From assembly GCA_036898135.1 (NCBI GenBank), contig JBAHVR010000275.1:124001-188000 (forward strand): DNA of 64,000 nucleotides. The letters run 5' to 3'. Shown one piece after another: positions 11,523 to 24,500 of this stretch. The notes beneath the pieces are model-generated. The model did not search any database, had not been told where the DNA came from, and saw nothing but the letters and a program-made list of their open reading frames with translations. Each line of letters starts with the position of its first letter. Position 1 is the first letter of the stretch. Made by a program: the position numbers and the translations under genes. Origin of the DNA: Oncomelania hupensis (Eukaryota > Mollusca > Gastropoda > Littorinimorpha > Pomatiopsidae).

Positions 11523-11535
11523 TACGGCCTTCTGT

Positions 11536-11789
11536 TTTTTTTTTATTTATTAATTTTTTATTCTCCAAACAGTCTTTATATTGCCCAGTCTCATCACCAA
11601 AATATTACTGAACATGGAAATATAGTACCCACGCAGAGCGAATACATACGCCACTTGCCTATGTCAACAGCATTCGCTCGCGTTCTAGCTCTAAAAACAC
11701 GTAATGTAAACACATATTTAAATATTTGCCAATTCATTTCGTGGCAGTAAGCAGATTGTAGACAGTGGTCTACCGTTCACAGTTGTAGA
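11536..11789. other. Unassigned sequence
   Basis: Starts with a T/AT-rich run that includes TTCTCCAAACA, also present at 11164. No gene is recognised. Confidence 0.4.
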
Positions 11790-12600
11790 CAAAATAAAAA
11801 TCTTGGGAATATATTTTCAGAAAAATTTGTCTGCAAAAAACATAAAATATAACTGGCTTGGCTGAATTGAAGAGTTAAATGCGCTAATAAAAATATGGGA
11901 TAGAAGATACTTGAGAATACACGGCAAAACGGTAATTATCGAAACGTTTATTGTTAGTCAGCTTGACTTTGTTATGCAGTCCGTTGGCATACCAAAAGCT
12001 ATATTAGAAAAAACCAACCGGATGTTGTACAAATTTGGCAGAGAACATTTTGGAATAGAAGGGCTTTGGAACAAATCAAAAGAAAAATATTACATAGTAA
12101 CTACAGAAATGGAGGCTTAAGATGGTTGACATGGTTTTTACTCACTGTGGGCAGGGAAACTAGCTAGCTGCAACCATGAAAACTGGACTTTCTTTCCTGT
12201 TTGGCATTTACAACACCTAGCAGGAAATATCGGCAGCTTGATTTTAATTGTAGAGAAGATAAAGCTAAGGGAATGCACTAAATATAGAATGACTTCTGGA
12301 AAGGCTCATCACCTATTTGAATACAAAAACATTGACACTGATGAAAGGAGTAAACTAAAACGACGTGTTTAATCAGATGTTATTCAATAATCAGCTTGTT
12401 CAATATAAAGGTAGTGTATTGCATTTTGCATTATGGGTTAAAATTGGAATTGAAATTATTGAAGGTCTCATAAATGTAACAACAACAAAAAGACTATATT
12501 TTCTGGGCGAAATGCAAGCAAATCGTTTTGTAAAAATCAAGGCAGTGTTATGTTTGTGTACAATGCTTTAGGAAACGCTATGCACATGAGTTAGAAAGAA
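11790..12600 (+). pseudogene. L1-like LINE reverse transcriptase C-terminal relic
   Basis: The plus strand encodes, across several frames, a post-catalytic reverse transcriptase segment: KILGIYFQKN near 11800, then ELNALIKIWDRRYLRIHGK and ETFIVSQLDFVMQSVGIP (11871-12000), then NYRNGGLRW near 12100. These match the thumb and C-terminal pattern of L1-type LINEs (IW...R.L...GR, then NY.NGGL). Stops and frameshifts are frequent, and the RT catalytic core is not present. An old, truncated copy. Confidence 0.7.
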
Positions 12601-12619
12601 TGGACAAACGTTGACGAAT

Positions 12620-12859
12620 TCACACACACAAAAGAAACATTTTCCTTTTATTTTTTTTTAAATATGCGAACAACTCTCGATCGGTCCAATCATTTAAGAT
12701 AAAACCAGAATATGATGGTATCCAACAGAAATCAACGTCTGTTCCATTTATAATAAAACAATGAACAACATGTTTGCTCTCATAATAAATTATTTCTTGT
12801 CGTTCCTTGCAACCTTTTAGGCTATTCAAAAGCCTGTAAAACTGACTGTTAATCCACAC
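12620..12859 (-). pseudogene. LINE-type RNase H fragment
   Basis: A minus-strand piece contains VDFCWIPSYSGFILNDWTD, which resembles the segment of LINE-encoded RNase H around the last catalytic positions (WIPSH.GI.GNE.AD). Key residues have decayed (the GNE segment reads ILND). No RT is seen upstream on this strand, so it is an isolated relic facing the L1-like relic at 11.8-12.6 kb. Confidence 0.6.
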
Positions 12860-13354
12860 ACATTTCTATAGAAAACAGTAGGCAGGCTAACAATTGTATT
12901 TAAATTTAAATCTATCAGAATAGCTATGAATCCTGCTGTAAAAATGTAAAAACCTTTTTATAAATGAAATAGCTCACTTGTGTTAAAGTCAGGAATGACG
13001 AAAGCAGATCCCGCTTAATATTATCAGGTTCCTATGAAATTAATTCGTTTGAGAGAGGCTCAATGCGGTTAGTTCATACATTAATAATAGCCATATACCA
13101 GAAGTTCCAAATCGTCTCTTACCTGAGTGGCAGCGGACACAGACTGAAAACGCAGGCGAATCTAACTAGCCTAATATAATAAACTACATTGCAAGGCCGT
13201 TGATTGTATACCGCACAGGCGCTCGTATTCTGGACGCGTCTCCCTTCTTTGGGAAAGCAGTTGGTTCAGTGGTGTACGTAGTCAACTCAAATGTCCGGCG
13301 ATAACATTGCAACCTGTACAGGCAGTGGCTTGAACTCCGTTGACGGTGAAGTAA

Positions 13355-13356
<2 letters not shown>
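12860..13356. other. Unassigned, with a MITE end fragment
   Basis: No gene. About 13214-13250 matches one end of the CACAGGCGCTTGTATCTGG MITE family (see 57817-57997), in a shortened form including GACGCGTCTCCCTT. Confidence 0.5.

Positions 13357-13438
<82 letters not shown>
13357..13438. repeat. AAT microsatellite
   Basis: About 27 AAT units. Confidence 0.97.
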
Positions 13439-13439
<1 letters not shown>

Positions 13440-13483
13440 GCAAAATTTTACATACTCAGTCACAACATCCACAGCTTCATCCT

Positions 13484-13488
13484 CATTC

Positions 13489-13582
<94 letters not shown>

Positions 13583-13586
13583 TCTA
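13484..13586. repeat. CT microsatellite
   Basis: About 50 CT units with rare CCC interruptions. Confidence 0.97.
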
Positions 13587-14134
13587 AAAATAAATTTAAG
13601 TCTGTTAAACATTACGTTCAGGCATTTAAGAACAATTGTTTTAGTTGATTTTACTCATTAATGACAGAACAAGACATTTTCAGTTCATTTTCCTCTTCAA
13701 TGGCTGCGCATTTCTTGACAATAATTTGTTTTAGTTATTTCCCTCTTTCATAACAGTACATTTGTTGACATAAAGTTCTTAACCTTTTATTATTTAAAAA
13801 AAACTTTTCTCACAATTTTTATGGTGGGTTAAACCGGGCGTTTTACCCCATGGAGAAAAGCTTTTTGCCCAATTTTCAAAAACATCTTGTTTAATTCTCT
13901 GTGTATTTTCTTGTATTGCTATATGCGAATGATTGTGATATTTTGTAGCTTTGACGTGTCTTAATAGTTTCAGCCTATTTCGAGCTGCTTTGCCCTGTTA
14001 CCCTACTTGTATACCAACAAAATGAGTCCAGTGACCTTGACCTTTGAGGCAGAGCAAATATTATGGCACGGGAGGAAGCAACTAACATAGGCACTGATCC
14101 TATGAAAGTTTGGTCAAAATCCGTCCAATGATTT
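13587..14134. other. Unassigned, ending in a repeat-derived flank
   Basis: AT-rich sequence with no gene. The end, about 14021-14134, contains AGTGACCTTGACCTTTGA and GTTTGGTCAAAATCCGTCC, a combination I associate with a widespread animal interspersed repeat, but I cannot name the family. Confidence 0.4.
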
Positions 14135-14325
14135 TTGAGATATGGCGTCCACTTGAGATATGGCGTCCACTTGAGATATGGCGTCCACTTGAGATATGGC
14201 GTCCACTTGAGATATGGCGTCCACTTGAGATATGGCGTCCACTTGAGATATGGCGTCCACTTGAGATATGGCGTCCACTTGAGATATGGCGTCCACTTGA
14301 GATATGGCGTCCACTTGAGATATGG
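14135..14325 (+). repeat. 18-bp minisatellite, about 10.5 units
   Basis: Tandem copies of an 18-bp unit (ACTTGAGATATGGCGTCC) with almost no variation between units. The left unit continues smoothly from unique-looking sequence ending ATTTTTGAGATATGGCG, so the array expanded from one local unit. Its right end abuts the RTE derivative at about 14326. All six frames are open because the unit is a multiple of three and has no stop. The resulting peptides are not genes. Confidence 0.95.
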
Positions 14326-15236
14326 GCCATGGCGAGCCACACTGTACTCGTGGATTTCGGCTGTGGCCAACAGCCGGGAAAGGATTGGGTCCCGCCAGGT
14401 CTTTATTGCCCAAGACACACCGTATGATGAAACGAACCACTCACTCCGTACCGGACCGGTCGTCGCCCGGGTCACCAAGGACCGCGCCTTCCTTTGGCCA
14501 CCAGGATGGAGGTGATAAGTGTGTTACTAATGGACAACTTAGCAAAATCCGCACGAGAGACAACATCGTCATCAAAAGCTTGTATGACAAGGCTAACAGT
14601 GCAGTCCTCCGCAACAGCGCCCTCGGGAACTTTTTCAGAACAACAATCGGCGCGCATCAAGGATGCCTACTCTCTCCAACACTCTTCAACATCTTCCTAG
14701 AGCGCATCATGTCAAATGCCTTTGTAGATCACGAAGGCACAGTCAGCATACGGGATAGAGCAATATCCAACCTCTGTTTTGCGGATGACATTGATAGATT
14801 GATTGGAGAGGAACAAGAACTTGAACAGTTGGTACAGAGACTTGATACCACCTCTTGAACCTTTGGAATGGAAATAAGTGCAGAGAAGACCAAAATGATG
14901 ACAACAACACCAATGGCGTCAACATTGACATCACAGTCCAAGGCCAATAACACCAACGACGAAGTCCGACAGACCATCACACAAGCCATTGGACAACACG
15001 AAAACATGCTCACAGTAGTGAAGAAACGGAAACTCCGCTGGTATGGCCACGTCACCAGAGCATCAGGCCTTGCAAAGACCATCCTGCAAGGCACGGTGCA
15101 AGGAGACAGAAGAAGAGGGAGACAGAAAATTACACCATTCGAGATTGGACGGCGATAGCATAGAAAGATGGAGTACGCTTGTTAGACGATCTTCTGTGGT
15201 GCCCCAACGACTTTCGAGTTACGGGATAGGATAGCG
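14326..15236 (+). pseudogene. Internally deleted RTE derivative
   Basis: The left part (about 14326-14570) matches the 5' leader and first codons of the full-length RTE (leader from GCGAGCCACACTG, then frame to NNIV). It then jumps in frame to IKSLYDKA in the RT domain, removing the whole endonuclease and early RT. FADD is kept at about 14780. A stop follows LDTTS at about 14856, and a second deletion removes the segment between the post-RT GQ and TNDEVRQ. The C-terminus is shortened and frameshifted. A GATAG tail ends it near 15234. The first junction falls at a short GTCAT identity shared by both parent sites. It cannot encode its own mobility. Confidence 0.9.
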
Positions 15237-15562
15237 ACCGACCAATATTTGGTTCGTTCTGATTTCCCATCCCCATTCCCCCATCCCCCTCCCTCCATCG
15301 CAGTTTGAAAGTAAAGATAAGGTAAGATAAGTCTTTGGAGAGAAAATGCCTTATCGTTGACCTAATAGGCATTGTTCTTAAATGGCTTAAATGGCCCTTC
15401 TCTGTGACAGTAAGCAGTTTGATCTGGTGAGCGAATGCATAGGCTGGTACGTGAACGTACGAAATGGCATAAACCTCTCGGGAACTCTCTTTGAGGAATA
15501 TCCATCTGCCCCCGACGAGAATCGTCTCACATTTACTTTCAAACATCGAAACCGGTTAATCA
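15237..15562. other. Unassigned sequence
   Basis: Pyrimidine-rich block CCCATCCCC near 15270-15300, otherwise unremarkable. No gene is recognised. Confidence 0.4.
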
Positions 15563-15570
15563 GATGTTGT

Positions 15571-15621
<51 letters not shown>
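15563..15621. repeat. TTG microsatellite
   Basis: About 18 TTG units. Confidence 0.95.
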
Positions 15622-15725
15622 TAATCTGTGAACTAGCTTCCCGGCTTGCAAATATGATGCTTATCAGCAATCATTTTTGCGAGTACTTTTTAAATATTTG
15701 TTATTTATCATTTTTATATCCCGCT

Positions 15726-15932
15726 TTTCCAGCTCAAGAGTTGCTCAAGGCGCCGGCCGATGCAGGATCTAACTCACGCCGCCCAAGGCGCCCACCTGCT
15801 GCCTATGGCACACAGTCTGACGCTAATAGCAACAGTAAGATGGCCCGTGCGCACTGCCAATGTTTATGTCCGGGCCACCGGGAGTCGAACCCGCAACCTT
15901 TGTAACACGAGCCAACTGAGCTATCTTGCGTT
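15726..15932 (-). mobile_element. tRNA-derived SINE, family C, copy 1
   Basis: Minus-strand head AGATAGCTCAGTTGGC (A box) with B box GGGTTCGACTCCCGG, then a body with GGCGCCTTGGGCGGCG and GCCGGCGCCTTGAGCAA, ending in a tail like that of copy 2 (CTCTTGAGCTGGAAAAGCG). About 205 bp. Confidence 0.82.
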
Positions 15933-16258
15933 TTGACGGGTAGCCGAATACCACGGTTATAGTTCAGAACTGAATCGTGTGCATTATTCTGATTTTATTT
16001 TGATAAAATCAAATTAATGGGGTTGGATGAAATCCAAAATAAACTCGCAATTCAAAGAGTAACTTGAAGTGAGCTGTGAATACGACTAAAATACTTTTAA
16101 AAAAAAAAGTTTTTTAACACCTCCAAATATTATTCCCATATATTTTCATGCTTTCATAAATACCTTGCCAAAGATTAACACCGACCTTGCTGGAAATGTA
16201 CGCCCAGTATTTGATAGTTTTCACACTCAGTTACAAAACAAAACAAAAAATAAACTAA
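15933..16258. other. Unassigned AT-rich sequence
   Basis: No gene is seen. An A8/T6 run lies near 16098-16117. Confidence 0.4.
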
Positions 16259-17985
<1,727 letters not shown>

Positions 17986-18353
17986 CCTCCTTAAATAAAA
18001 TGCGAATTAAAGTAGGCCTGCTTATTTAAAACCATACCATTTTATAGTGCAAACACACACACACACATACACACACCCATGCGCGCGCACCTACGCATGC
18101 ACACACACACAGAGTTAATATTGCTGTAAAACAGTTCTGATCAACAGTTCTGCTTATCTAGAATAGTCTGCGAGTCATCGTCGTCGTCATCATCATCTGC
18201 TGCAGCAGCAGCATTAGCATCATTATCAGCATTATTATTATCATTTCATCTTCATCATCATCATTCAAATGTTTAGTGCTCCTTGTTGTTGAGTACAATG
18301 CTTTCGTACAAATGGACTGGACTAATGCAGTGTGTCGAATCCATGGTGACGAT
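17986..18353. repeat. Tandem duplication, unit 1
   Basis: This ~370-bp unit (AAATAAAATGCG..., a CA/CG-rich block, CAGTTCTGATCAACAG, GCAGCAGCAGCATTAGC, CATCATCATC, ending GGTGACGAT) is duplicated at 19835-20228. The units differ by substitutions and microsatellite length. The solo LTR at 18359-19829 lies at their junction. Confidence 0.85.
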
Positions 18354-19834
18354 ACCTTTGTGACGGTGGGTCTATTGTTGCTGGGTTCTGCACTATGGAT
18401 TGCTATTACCCACTCGTCTATCGTCTGCGGAGATCGGCTAGTGTAATCACCCTATGACTAATCTTAATACATTTATAAGTTTAGCTCGGTCTGTGTGCGG
18501 ATAGGGTTATAGATATAAAGATAGGGAGAAAATGGTAAAAGATTCACTGACACACTAGCTCTCACACAGCTATGAAACATAGGTAGTCCAGCCACTTGTT
18601 AACAGTAAATATCACACATTTATTTTCTCTACTCTATACAAAATCTTCTAATCTCTACACTAAATTGAAAGTCCAAATTTCACTTCGAGTAGTTCGCTCC
18701 TTGATGGGTCTATGCAGCTACTGTTCTTGATATTTGTTAGTGTCTCATCATTGGGCTATGAGTTCTGTCTCTCCTATTATTTGGTTTTCTGGACGAGTAG
18801 ACTATCGTAGATCAGTGTTTGCGCTCTTCTTCTGTGGACTTAACTGTATAGTCGAGGTGCGGTGTTGTTGTCTCTTCTTCTTGGTAGTTGACTACGGAGC
18901 TAGTGGAGCCCAATGCTCTCGCTGCTCAAGGGTGCAGGCCACGTGTCAGGGTTGCCTCTCTGTGGAGTTTGTTCCCTGCCGTGGACCATGATGTCTGCTC
19001 GTCTGCAAAATATGAGATGAACTTCTGCAACGCCTTGTATACAAAGGTTGTGCAGAGCGTCTAACTGACGGCAGAAACAGCCCTCAGTTGAGATCACATC
19101 CACTTAAACAAATAAGGGACGACCAATTCTTCTAAGTCCGCGGTCCACTGGAATCTTCAATATAGTTCCTATACATATACCTACATCATGGCTAAACTAA
19201 ACACATGGAGAAGTAATTAATAAGATACACATTCTCCGGTACAGCCACTGGTTTGCAATAATACACATAGGAGAAACAACAGTTGGACAGTGGAGGCTAC
19301 GCTACCTCTTAGTGCCGAAACCGGTCGCGTGTCCGCCATGTGGTCAGCAAAGTTTTACTAACAATCACAAGTTTAAAACATGGCAAAACTTCACAAACAT
19401 AATACAGCAATCATATCAAATAATCGCAATGAAACAAACGATTGATCATTTACTTTCTTGACAATGTCAGGCTCTGGCTATACTGTTGATGAATGCTTTT
19501 CATCCGTCACCTGCCGAATCTTCCGCTAGAGAGATCTATCAATGTGCGTCTTGCTACGATGATGTTCCGACAAAGACTAACTCTCCTCCCGCTGGGGTCG
19601 GCTATCGTGCGAGACTACGAGAATAGTAACGCCACCTAGTGGGGGTTGCGGGTGATTGGTCAGCTGGATGAGGTCACGGCTTATCTTAGTGAAACTGTAG
19701 CCTACACAGGTGTAGAACCACCAAACTTCGGGCGTCTGCTAGTCAGCGACTTAACTTACATAGGTCAAAGCAGACTGAACGTGTAGGCATGAAGCCTTAG
19801 TGCTGTGTTTGAACTAGCCTCTCGCGACAACCTT
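18354..19834 (-). mobile_element. Solo LTR of a Ty3/Gypsy-like element, copy 1
   Basis: A 1471-bp block (18359-19829) begins TGT and ends ACA on the displayed strand and is flanked by a perfect 5-bp duplication ACCTT (18354-18358 and 19830-19834). On the minus strand it starts TGTCGCGAG, the same first nine bases as the LTR of the intact element at 47994-49661, and ends CCGTCACA. A diverged, opposite-strand relative lies at 36530-38128, alignable through GATTCCAGTGGACC, AGACGCTCTGCACA and CAAACCAGTGGCTGTA. No protein-coding part is present, as expected after LTR-LTR recombination. Confidence 0.85.
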
Positions 19835-20228
19835 CTAAAATAAAATGCGTATTAAAGTAGGCCTACTTATCTAAAACCATACCAGTTTATAGTGCAAACA
19901 CACACACACACACACACACACACGCATGCGCGCGCGCACGCACGCACACATTGTTAATATTGCTGTAAAACAGTTCTGATCAACAGTTCTGCTTATCTAG
20001 GACAGTCTGCGAGTCATCATCATTATCATCATCAGCAGCAGCAGCAGCATCATTATCGTCGTCGTCATCGTGATCATCATCAGCTGCAGCAGCAGCATTA
20101 GCATCATTATCATTTCATCTTCATCATCATCATCATCATTGAAAAGTTTAGTGCTCCTTGTTGTTGAGTGCAATGCTTTCGTACAAATGGACTGGACTGA
20201 TGCAGTGTGTCGAATCTCTGGTGACGTT
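19835..20228. repeat. Tandem duplication, unit 2
   Basis: Second copy of the unit at 17986-18353, with a longer CA/CG block and an expanded CATCAT/GCAGCA region. It begins CTAAAATAAAATGCG right after the LTR's right ACCTT. Confidence 0.85.
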
Positions 20229-21261
20229 ACACCCACAACAATTTGATCACGAACTATTTCATCGGCGAATTTTGTTCACCTTGCTTTTGTTTCCTTTCAT
20301 GGAGCAGTTATCCGGAAAGAACATTTCTCTTTGGACGTGCATGTTCATCAAACTTCCTGTATCCTACGTTGTTTTTCTTCTCTAGTTCACTTTAGTTCCA
20401 CGAATTGAAGATTGCTCTTCCCTGTTCACCTACCCACGATAACACATACATGTAGGCACGTCTACTTTCAACTGATTCTTTCTGTCAACGGTTCTTGGAA
20501 GATAAGATCACTATGTTGCCTGAACTGTCTACATTCTTTATAGATTTCTTCGCTGTCCAGTTGATGGTAGAAGTCATTTGTGTTGCCGCCATTATCCTGA
20601 CTCCATTGAATGTTTAGTGCTCCCCGCCATCTCCCTCTCCCTCCCCATACATGTTAACCCGAAAGGGCTTATGATGGGGACGTGGGGCCTGTGCCTGTCG
20701 GGAATAGGCCTCGTAGAATGCCACGGTAGCCGGATTGGCTCATCGTAATGCCTGACTAAGGTTAAAATGTACAGCTAATGAATTGTCTGATTTAAATGTA
20801 ACCAATATGACGTTACCAATGGTTACAGGGATGGGCGTAGCTGTTGTGAAAGTCTGGCAAAACAGAGAGAGAAAACACAATAATGTCACTGAGGCTGTTG
20901 TAGATTTGAATGTAACTCTGTTTTATTCACTCTGAACACATCGATTTGTAATTTGATACCAATATTGAACAGCCAAAAATGGTTGATTATGGGTGAAGAA
21001 AAATTTGACTGACAGAACCGACTGGCATAACTAAACTTACTATATGAAGTTGAAATTGAAGTTGAAATTGTAGTTGAAAATTGTAGTTGAACTCTGATCG
21101 AACATGACTGACTCATGTAAACAAACAATACAACAGTTTGCCAACGTTCATAATCTAATCGAATCAGAAGATCAAAATATTCAATACAGAAAATGTGAAC
21201 AAAGTACACAGGTTATTCATTTGATATTGTTCTGTACGTAAGAATGAGTATGAGTGTGTGC
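20229..21261. other. Unassigned 1.0 kb
   Basis: No accepted gene. A GAAGTTGAAATT-type short imperfect repeat lies at about 21048-21090. Confidence 0.4.
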
Positions 21262-21575
21262 ATATGTATAGATACCCCCGTTGGGGTGCCGGGGGTTTCA
21301 GTATAAATAGTATCCCCACTTTCTGGAAATTTAGTGCTTTAAATTCCCACTGTCGCTGTCTTTCTCATTTGCTCTTTCTCATTCCTGCTCTGTTCTATTA
21401 ATCTGCTATACTATCTTCTTCTTCGCTAGAACAGTCACCTACCTTTTTTCTTGAAAACTCTTCCGGGACAAGACTCCTTATTTGTATATGGGGTCTGTTG
21501 GATCAGCTTGGGAATATTGGACGCTTTCTGCCAGGTGATCACTAGGGCTTCCTATGATGTTATTATTTAGCAATG

Positions 21576-24500
21576 TAGGCATTTTATGAGCTCTGTGGGT
21601 TCGGGCATTAAATAGAATAGACCCAACGTTTCCCGGCGTGTCGTAAGAGGCGACTAACAGGGGTGATGTTAGCACGGCATCACTGGGCGAAAGTCTTCTA
21701 CACAGAAGTCACCGGCCAGGGCGGAGGAACCTCACGTTACTACAGGTTCAACGACCATGTGCTCAGGGCCAAGGCGAGCCACACTGTATTCGTGGATTTC
21801 GGCTGTGGCCAACAGCCTGGAGAGGATTGGGCACCGCCAGGTCTTTTTTGCCCAAGACACACTACATGATGACACAACCCACTAATTCCATACCGGATCG
21901 GTCGTCGCCCGGGTCGTCACACGGCACAAGGACCGCGCCTTCCGTTGGCCACCAGGACGGAGGTGTTAAGTATGCTACTGATGGACAATTTAGCAAGATC
22001 CGCACGAGAAACAACATCGTCATAGGAACCTGGAATGTCAGGACCCTAACTGCGGAAGGAAAATTAGAAGAACTGGCCCACGAGTTGGACCACTATCGAT
22101 GGAATGTTCTAGGTATCAGCGAACTGCGCTGGAAAGGCCTAGGTGAAACAACGACCGACAAAGGCCACAAGCTCTATTTCAGCGGTAGGGATGACAGGCA
22201 CGAACACGGCGTTGGATTCTTGGTCCACAAGAACATTCTAGCCACTGTCATGGGTTGCCGCCCAGTCTCCAGTAGACTCATTACCATCCGCCTGAGAGCA
22301 GCCCCTTTCAACATCACCATCATCCAGGCCTACGCCCCAACATCAGACTATGACGACAGCGAAGTGGAGGATTTTTATGAAAATCTACAGGCGGTCCTTG
22401 ACCAAGTGCCGAAGAAGGACATAGTCATAGTGCAAGGCGACTGGAATGCCAAGGTTGGCCAAGAGGCGCACCACAACTGGGGAGACACATGTGGACCCCA
22501 CTGCAACAACGAGACAAATGACAGGGGTCTGAGACTCTTGGAGTTTGCCAGATACAACAATCTGGTACTGGCAAACACGCTTGGTCTCCACAAAAACTCC
22601 AGACGATGGACATGGCACAGTCCTGGCGGGGAGCATCACAACCAAATAGACTACATCATGGTCAAGAAACGCTTCAGATCAAGCATCAACATTGGCAGGA
22701 CACGTACTTTTCCAGGAGCAGACATCGGAAGTGACCACGATCTCGTGATGATGTCTTTCCGGCTCCACTTGAAGAGAGTAAATACAGCAAAGTGCACTAG
22801 ACTGAAGTTCGACCTGGACAAACTGCAAGACCCAGAGGTGGCAGAACTATTTCAGGCCACAATTGGAGGGAAATTTGCACCACTGCTCATTTTGGGGGCT
22901 GGTGAAGTAGATGTCAACACCATGACCACCACCTTCAACTCAGCTGTGACAGATGCCGCCACTGAGATCCTTGGCAAGCACCGACCAAAGAAGAAGCTGT
23001 GGATCACACCTGAACTTTTGGATCTGTGTGATAAACGAAGAGAGATGAAAAAGAAAAAGAACACCTCACAGGGAGCTGATGTCTACCGAAAAATCAACAA
23101 TGACATCCGAAAAGGCATGCTCACAGCAAAGGAGAACTGGATAGAAGATCAATGCCAGGAAATAGAGAACAGTCTGAACAAGAACAACAGCAAGAAGGCC
23201 TACCAGACTGTGAAGCGGCTGACAAGTGTCAAACAGCCCAAAGTCTCCACTATCCAAAGCAAGTCTGGCATATGCCTTACAGAAGAACAAGAAGTCTTGG
23301 ACAGATGGACAGAGTACTGCTCTGACCTTTACAACCATACACCAAATGGAGACCCATCAGTTCTAGCATGTCCCGAGAACCGAGAAGAAGAAGAAATCCT
23401 CCCAATTCTCCGGGAAGAAGTTGAGGCAGCAGTGCAAGCGCTAAAGAAAGGGAAGTCAGCGGGAGTGGACAACATACCCGCGGAACTGCTACAAGCAGGA
23501 GGAGAAGCGATGATTGATGCCCTCACCATTATCTGTAACAAGATCTGGCAGAGTGGGGAGTGGCCTATACCATGGACCCAGTCGCTTGTCATCACTCTTC
23601 CCAAAAAAGGTAACCTTCAGGAGTGTGAAAATTACCGGACCATCAGCCTCATCAGCCATCCCAGCAAGGTCCTCCTGAAAATAATACTCAACAGGTTGAA
23701 ACCCCAAGCTGAACAAATCATAGCTGAAGAACAAGCAGGATTCAGAGCAGGGCGAAGTACCACTGAGCAGATTTTCAACCTCAGAATAATCTGTGAGAAA
23801 TACCTACAGCACCAACAACATCTATATCATGTGTTCATAGACTTCAAGAAGGCGTTTGACCGAGTCTGGCATGCAGCTCTATGGGCAACAATGAAAGTGT
23901 ACAACATCAGCCCTAAAATTATTGAAGTCATCAAAAGCCTGTATGACAAGGCTACCAGTGCAGTCCTCCACAACAGAGCCATCGGGAATTGGTTCAGAAC
24001 AACAATTGGTGTGCGTCAAGGATGCCTACTCTCTCCAACACTCTTCAACATCTTCCTAGAGCGCATCATGTCGGATGCTCTTGCAGACCATGAAGGCACA
24101 GTCAGCATAGGGGGTAGAGCAATCTCCAATCTTCGTTTTGCAGATGACATTGATGGATTGGCTGGAGAGGAACAAGAACTTGAACAGCTGGTACAGAGGC
24201 TTGACACCACCTCCAAAGCCTATGGAATGGAAATAAGTGCAGAGAAGACCAAAATGATGACCAACAACACCAATGGCATCAATACGGACATCAAAGTCCA
24301 AGGCCAATCCCTCGACACAGTGCATAGCTTCAAATATTTAGGAGCCATTGTATCAGACAATGGGTCCCGACAGGAAGTCCTCTCCAGGATCGCACAAACA
24401 ACTGCTGCCCTGACAAGGTTGAAGCCCATTTGGAAAGACAGGACCATCAGTCTACATTCCAAAGTAAGACTGCTGCGCTCCCTTGTCATCTCCATCTTCC

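Noticed and set aside
14110..14440. Repeat-peptide ORFs in several frames over the 18-bp minisatellite
   Set aside because: An 18-bp unit without stops is open in all frames. There is no evidence of a gene.
20886..21209. 107-codon minus-strand ORF
   Set aside because: Contains a short tandem repeat (GAAGTTGAAATT) and no recognisable domain.
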